From: CAZRCZ01 sp964598765
Lineage (GTDB): Bacteria; Sumerlaeota; Sumerlaeia; MVZB01; JAJFLK01
DNA: 64,000 nucleotides
Assembly (NCBI GenBank): GCA_964598765.1
Contig: CAZRCZ010000024.1
Coordinates: forward strand, 1 to 64,000
Direction: 5' to 3'
The notes under the pieces are model-generated. The model saw nothing but the letters and a program-made list of their open reading frames with translations, was not told the DNA's origin and did not search any database. Position numbers and translations under genes: made by a program. Below, piece by piece: positions 60,108-64,000 of the stretch (within the stretch, counting starts at the first letter, position 1; each line of letters begins with the position of its first letter).

Positions 60108-62348
60108 TTGGGCAAAAACTTTTTTCCCCTCCTTGCATTTTGGTTCGTCGCCGCGCCCATCCGCGCATGGGAAGGCCACGACTGGAACCAATGGCGCGAG
60201 GCGACGGGCGTTCAAAAACCCGCGATCCAAAGTCCACAGGCGGGACAAACCGGATTGGTTCCGTTGCTTCGTTCCACTGGACCCGATTCTCCCCTCATTG
60301 ACACGATCCACGATTGGGAAGCCAAGCGGGATCGGATTCTCGGCGTCCTGAGCCACTTCTTCGGCGAGCCAACCGACTTAAAACCTCCAGATCCGCAAGC
60401 CGATACGCTCGACGAAAAAGATTGCGGCGATTACATCCGCCGACATGTCCGCATTCGCTCCGAACCGGACGATTGGATTCCCGCTTACCTTCTGCTCCCC
60501 AAACCCATCCCCACCGCGCCGCGCCCGACGATGATCGTCCTTCACCAAACCGTCGCGCAGGGAAAAGACGAGCCATGCGGCGTGAACGACCGCGCGAAAG
60601 AATATCCGGAACTCGCGCTCGCGCTGGAATTGGTCCGGCGCGGATACATCTGCCTCGCCCCCGACATGATCGGTTTCGGCGAGCGGATTCCGCCGGGCGC
60701 GCAACCGTATCAGACCGCGCGCGAATTTTATCGCCGTCATCCCCATTGGTCGTTTTTCGGGAAAATGGTTTGGGACGTTCAGCGGATCGTGGATTGGCTC
60801 GGCACGGTTCCGCAAGTGGACGAACGGCGGATCGGGATCATCGGCCACTCGCACGGAGCCTACGGCGCGATCATGGGGGCGGCCTTCGAGCCGCGCATCT
60901 CGGCGGTCGTCGCCAGTTGCGGATTCACCACGCTCCGCGCCGATCCCGCGCCCAACCGCTGGAGCCATCTGACCCCTCTCATGCCGCGCCTCGGATTTTA
61001 CATGGACGACATTAAGCAAGCTCCGTTCGATTGGCACGAGATCATCGCCTGCCTCGCGCCCCGTCCCTATTTCAACTGGGCGCGAAGCGACGATTCCAAT
61101 TTTCAGCATATCGAAAATTTCGGCGAAATTTTCGATCAACTGCGTCAAGTCTATGGCCTCTATGGATCGGCGGACGAATTGGAAGGGCGAATCACTCCCG
61201 GTCCACACGGTTTTCCCAAGGAGGGACGCGAAGCCGCTTACGCTTGGCTCGATCAACATCTTCCGCCGCGCCCCGATCCAAAATTCAAACCTCAAACCAA
61301 GGAAGAGTGGGAAAAAATCAGACCGCAGATTAAAGCCTTGATCGCGCGCGATCTGGGTCCGGTTGATTCTCCCATACTCGATTCACTCTACGAAATTCTT
61401 GAAATCCACGAACGAGACGGATACACGGAGCAAAAAATTCAATACCTAGTCGCGGAAGACGAACTGGTCCGCGCCTATCTCCTTCTGCCGTCGGTAACTC
61501 AGTATTCCACCACGCGAGGTGAGTCGGTTCCTCACGCCCCGGGGATCGTTCTGTTTCACCAAACAGTTCCCGAAGGGAAAGAGGAACCGGCAGGTCACTC
61601 CGGAAGGAGGAGCATGCAGTTGGGACCCGAATTAGTCCGCAATGGTTTCATCGTTTTGATTCCCGATTCGATCTGCGCGGGTGAACGAATCACCTCATCC
61701 GGCTCGTTTGATACCCGTGATTTTTATCATGCTCATCCTAAACTCTCGGCCATGGGAAAAATGATTCAAGACGGCCGCCGCGCCGTAACGATTCTGCAGA
61801 TGGCGCCCATTTCCGGCGGCAAGATTCGCTATCCCTTCATTGATTCTGAACGCATTGGAGTTATTGGTCATTCGCTCGGAGGGGAGGAGGCGCTCTTCGT
61901 CGAGGCTTTCGATGATCGAGTCAGGGCCGCCGTTTCGTCCTGCGGGTTTGCTCCGTTCCGATGCGAAAATGATCCCTCTCGTTGGGCGCGCGATCATTGG
62001 TTTTCTTACATGCCGCGTTTGCGCGTTGATTTCCGCGCCGGCAGACTTCCCGCATGGGATTTCGACGACGTTATTCGACTCGTCGCCCCGCGTAGTGTGT
62101 TGCTCCGTCAAACTGAAAACGACGAAATTTTTCCGCAGGGAAAAGACGTTGAATGGCTCCTGCCACATTGCCTTGAGGTCTGGACGATCTACGGATTTTC
62201 CAACGCAGAGGAATCTCAAAGGTCCTTTAGGCATCCCTTGGCTTGGAGCCTCGAACCCGGTCCGCACGATCTCAATCCGACCGCCAATTCTTTCATTATG
62301 CGATGGATCAGCTTGTTTGATCATTTTGTCGGCGCCGTTCGACAGTAA
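60108..62348 (+). CDS. Tandem-duplicated exported alpha/beta-hydrolase (acetyl xylan esterase type)
   Basis: 746 residues from a TTG at 60108, with GAGGA 9 bases upstream. Signal NFFPLLAFWFVAAPIRA. Two whole hydrolase domains follow: 1 (about 100-400) with LHQTVAQGKDEPCG, LAPDMIGFGERI, GIIGHSHGAYGAIMGAAF (Ser of GHSHG), VASCGFTT and ITPGPHGFP; 2 (about 435-745) with FHQTVPEGKEEPAG, IPDSICAGERI, GVIGHSLGGEEALFVEAF and VSSCGFAP. The end of domain 2 has SLEPGPHDLNP, the catalytic His position. Both keep Ser and His, so both may be active. This resembles acetyl xylan esterase/dienelactone-hydrolase-like enzymes; the substrate is unknown. Confidence 0.88.
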   Translation: MGKNFFPLLAFWFVAAPIRAWEGHDWNQWREATGVQKPAIQSPQAGQTGLVPLLRSTGPDSPLIDTIHDWEAKRDRILGVLSHFFGEPTDLKPPDPQADTLDEKDCGDYIRRHVRIRSEPDDWIPAYLLLPKPIPTAPRPTMIVLHQTVAQGKDEPCGVNDRAKEYPELALALELVRRGYICLAPDMIGFGERIPPGAQPYQTAREFYRRHPHWSFFGKMVWDVQRIVDWLGTVPQVDERRIGIIGHSHGAYGAIMGAAFEPRISAVVASCGFTTLRADPAPNRWSHLTPLMPRLGFYMDDIKQAPFDWHEIIACLAPRPYFNWARSDDSNFQHIENFGEIFDQLRQVYGLYGSADELEGRITPGPHGFPKEGREAAYAWLDQHLPPRPDPKFKPQTKEEWEKIRPQIKALIARDLGPVDSPILDSLYEILEIHERDGYTEQKIQYLVAEDELVRAYLLLPSVTQYSTTRGESVPHAPGIVLFHQTVPEGKEEPAGHSGRRSMQLGPELVRNGFIVLIPDSICAGERITSSGSFDTRDFYHAHPKLSAMGKMIQDGRRAVTILQMAPISGGKIRYPFIDSERIGVIGHSLGGEEALFVEAFDDRVRAAVSSCGFAPFRCENDPSRWARDHWFSYMPRLRVDFRAGRLPAWDFDDVIRLVAPRSVLLRQTENDEIFPQGKDVEWLLPHCLEVWTIYGFSNAEESQRSFRHPLAWSLEPGPHDLNPTANSFIMRWISLFDHFVGAVRQ

Positions 62349-62462
62349 AAGGCGTGAAAAGGAAATGGATGCATTCCTGCGAGGCCGAATTAAGATGGAC
62401 CAACTTGACTCGCTACCTTACAATTCTTCCGTGCGTCTCCGCGATCCAGTGGTGAATCTTTA

Positions 62463-63290
62463 ATGCCCAATCATTTTTTCCTTTCCCATCTCTGCGTCTC
62501 AAGCCTTCTCTGGCGGACGAGGCCGATTGAGTCCGCCGCCGAGACGATGATGCGGCTGGGATTGCGGCATTTGGAGCTTTCGGCCAGTCCCCTCGCGCCG
62601 CTTCATTATCAACCCGACGGCAACAACTCGCGCCTCTTCAACGTGCTGGCCGAGGCGGGCGTGTCGGTCGCCGCGCTACGGCTGACCGGACTCGATTACC
62701 ACGGGAAAATCCGCGCCATCGCCGAGGCGGGCGAACGCGGCATTCCCGCCGTCTTGGATCGCGTCGAGCCGCTTGCCTTTCCCGATCTGCTCGACCGTGT
62801 GCGGACCTACTCCTTTTGCGCGGCGCGCGCCGGGGTTCATTTCATTTTGGAAAACGACTCCCACACCAGTTGCGACAATGCCGAGGCGCTCCTGACCGTG
62901 CGGCGTCACATTCCGCACACCGCGCTCGGTTTCGGTTTTGCGCCTCCCCACGCCTTGGCCGACAAGCGCGATCCGATTGAGGAAATCCGCTCCCTCGGAA
63001 GCGCGCTTCGACTGGCTTATCTTTGGGACGCCTCGGAGGCGATGGTCCCCGGACGCGATTACAAACGCTTCTACGCCGGACCGCCCGAAGATCAAACCCC
63101 CGGCAACGAGCGGGGCCGGATGAACTGGCCGGAATACTTTCAAGTTTTGGCCGAAGTAGGCTTTCGCGGGATTTTCAATCTCAACTGGCTCGGATCCGAG
63201 GATTGGGGCGAATGGCAAACCGAAGAGGCCATCGTCGAGTCGGTGCGGTTTTGCGGTGAATTGGCGACACGGGCGGGACTGGGCGACTAA
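62463..63290 (+). CDS. Sugar phosphate isomerase/epimerase-like TIM barrel
   Basis: 275 residues without a signal. RLGLRHLELSASPLAPLHYQ, LFNVLAEAGVSVAALRLTGL, AGVHFILENDSHTSCDNAEA and GFRGIFNLNWLGSEDWGEW are barrel strands of the AP-endonuclease-2 family; the Glu in ILEND, His in the same strand and the late Asn-Trp are metal-ligand type positions. Substrate unknown. It follows the duplicated esterase by 114 bases and may share its transcript, suggesting handling of plant-type sugars. The ribosome site is weak. Confidence 0.82.
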   Translation: MPNHFFLSHLCVSSLLWRTRPIESAAETMMRLGLRHLELSASPLAPLHYQPDGNNSRLFNVLAEAGVSVAALRLTGLDYHGKIRAIAEAGERGIPAVLDRVEPLAFPDLLDRVRTYSFCAARAGVHFILENDSHTSCDNAEALLTVRRHIPHTALGFGFAPPHALADKRDPIEEIRSLGSALRLAYLWDASEAMVPGRDYKRFYAGPPEDQTPGNERGRMNWPEYFQVLAEVGFRGIFNLNWLGSEDWGEWQTEEAIVESVRFCGELATRAGLGD

Positions 63291-63291
63291 G

Positions 63292-63432
63292 ATTCACCAC
63301 AGAGACACAGAGAGGATTCTGGTCGAATAAAACCTGATTGATAAAATCACAGGTTTGACAGCGAAAGACTTTTATACTGCCCAAACACCGATCGCGCGCC
63401 GTCTTCCTCTCTGTGCCTCTGTGGTAAGAATC
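63292..63432. repeat. Paired-arm hairpin repeat
   Basis: ATTCACCACAGAGACACAGA and TCTGTGCCTCTGTGGTAAGA flank about 85 bases between the isomerase and tadA genes. Confidence 0.82.
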
Positions 63433-63457
63433 CAAAACAATCACTCCCAAGATAAAA

Positions 63458-63946
63458 GTGATCCCTCCGATTCCCGCTCTTCCTCCCCATGACCCACGGA
63501 AAGCCGAAGCGTGGATGCGTGAAGCGTTAAACGAAGCGCAAGCGGCGCTCGAACGCGATGAAGTTCCCGTCGGGTGCGTCGTGATTGATCCCGAGGGCAA
63601 GATCGCCGGGCGCGCCGGAGATGCGCGGCAAAAAGAAGCCGATCCGTTCGCTCACGCCGAGGTTTCGGCGATCCGCCAAGCCGCCAAGCTCCAAGGGGAT
63701 TGGAGACTCGACCACTACACGCTTGTTGTCACGCTGGAACCGTGCCCCATGTGCGCGGGATTGATTCTCATGGCGCGGATCGGGCGCGTCATTTACGGCG
63801 CGCGGAGTGACAAGTGGGGCTCGGCCTCAACCAAAACCGACTTGCTGACGGGAAATCATTTCCCCCATAAACCCGAAGTGATTGACGGGGTCCTTGCCGA
63901 GCCTTGCGCGGAAATCCTGAGCCGCTATTTTCAAAAGCGGCGCTGA
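63458..63946 (+). CDS. tadA: tRNA adenosine(34) deaminase
   Basis: 162 residues, start GTG 63458 (an ATG at 63515 is in frame but lacks a ribosome site). Converts A34 to inosine in tRNA-Arg. DEVPVGCVVIDPEGKIAGRA, FAHAEVSAIRQAA (zinc His and catalytic Glu) and VTLEPCPMCAGLILMARIGR (two zinc Cys) are complete. GARSDKWGSAS followed by HKPEVIDGVLAEPC matches TadA rather than other cytidine-deaminase-fold proteins. The N-terminal extension is Pro-rich. Confidence 0.94.
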   Translation: MIPPIPALPPHDPRKAEAWMREALNEAQAALERDEVPVGCVVIDPEGKIAGRAGDARQKEADPFAHAEVSAIRQAAKLQGDWRLDHYTLVVTLEPCPMCAGLILMARIGRVIYGARSDKWGSASTKTDLLTGNHFPHKPEVIDGVLAEPCAEILSRYFQKRR

Positions 63947-63949
63947 GCC

Positions 63950-64000
63950 TTATTGATAAGAATCCCAATGCCGCGCGGCGTTCACGTAGAGGACGATATA
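63950..64000 (-). CDS. Possible C-terminal fragment of a gene entering from the right
   Basis: The minus strand reads IVLYVNAARHWDSYQ then a stop at 63952-63950. It is only 16 codons, so it cannot be identified. Its natural residue composition and the convergent layout with tadA make a real C-terminus plausible. Confidence 0.25.
   Translation of the reverse strand, partial: YIVLYVNAARHWDSYQ

Noticed and set aside
12641..63432. Paired-arm repeats considered as a CRISPR-like array
   Set aside because: Copies are dispersed, arms face each other, and there are no spacers or cas genes.

Overview
The window is dense bacterial DNA of fairly high GC, read as part of a chromosome from an uncultured bacterium. 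Core genes (proB, truB, hisD, rplY-pth-rpsF-ssb-rpsR, tadA) sit among families common in Planctomycetes/Verrucomicrobia and neighbouring candidate phyla: a DUF1501 protein, Tat-exported Gfo/Idh/MocA oxidoreductases, TIM-barrel sugar isomerases, PQQ-type beta-propellers, a cytochrome c/copper monooxygenase-like fusion, and Thr/Ser/Arg-rich secreted tails. A PVC-like or sister candidate phylum (for example Sumerlaeota or Hydrogenedentota) is my best guess, at low confidence. No rRNA, tRNA or CRISPR array was seen.

Layout. 1-11 kb: the 3' part of proB, a small secreted protein, an MFS exporter, a large propeller/repeat protein, truB coupled to a GT-C membrane glycosyltransferase, a lipoprotein and a MazEF pair. 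11-17 kb: a minus-strand carbohydrate operon (MFS sugar/nucleoside-type permease, two Gfo/Idh/MocA oxidoreductases, a TIM-barrel isomerase) and a VapBC pair. 17-26 kb: a second GT-C enzyme, a penicillin acylase family hydrolase, a MoxR ATPase, a GDP-mannose dehydratase-like enzyme, an isoprenylcysteine-methyltransferase-like protein and a sugar nucleotidyltransferase. 26-37 kb is accessory: an Rhs protein ending in a GIY-YIG nuclease-like toxin, a leucine-rich-repeat gene whose ATG overlaps the Rhs stop, an HTH/DDE-integrase pair, a beta-helix protein and a repeat protein with a long Thr/Arg tail. 37-53 kb: hisD, a cell-surface sugar set (FAD amino-oxidase/UGM-like, GT2, galE), PQQ propeller, apgM, HEPN/MNT pair, DUF1501, cytochrome/copper protein, DUF2911-like, YqeY and a third GT-C enzyme. 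53-64 kb: a very unusual Hsp70-TPR-like-Ser/Thr-kinase fusion, then the rplY to rpsR cluster, a tandem-duplicated alpha/beta hydrolase, a sugar isomerase and tadA.

The most distinctive features are (1) the Hsp70-kinase fusion at 52814-56446, (2) the Rhs/GIY-YIG gene with a tightly coupled LRR neighbour, and (3) an exceptional load of small non-coding repeats. The repeats include hairpins with arms resembling CACAGAGACACAGAG, a MITE-like family with GCATTTCA terminal inverted repeats, and GGATGA-type word repeats. Several have entered coding regions in frame (proB, the penicillin acylase, the tail of a GT2 enzyme). Every assignment rests on reading the sequence and recalled family motifs; no search was run.
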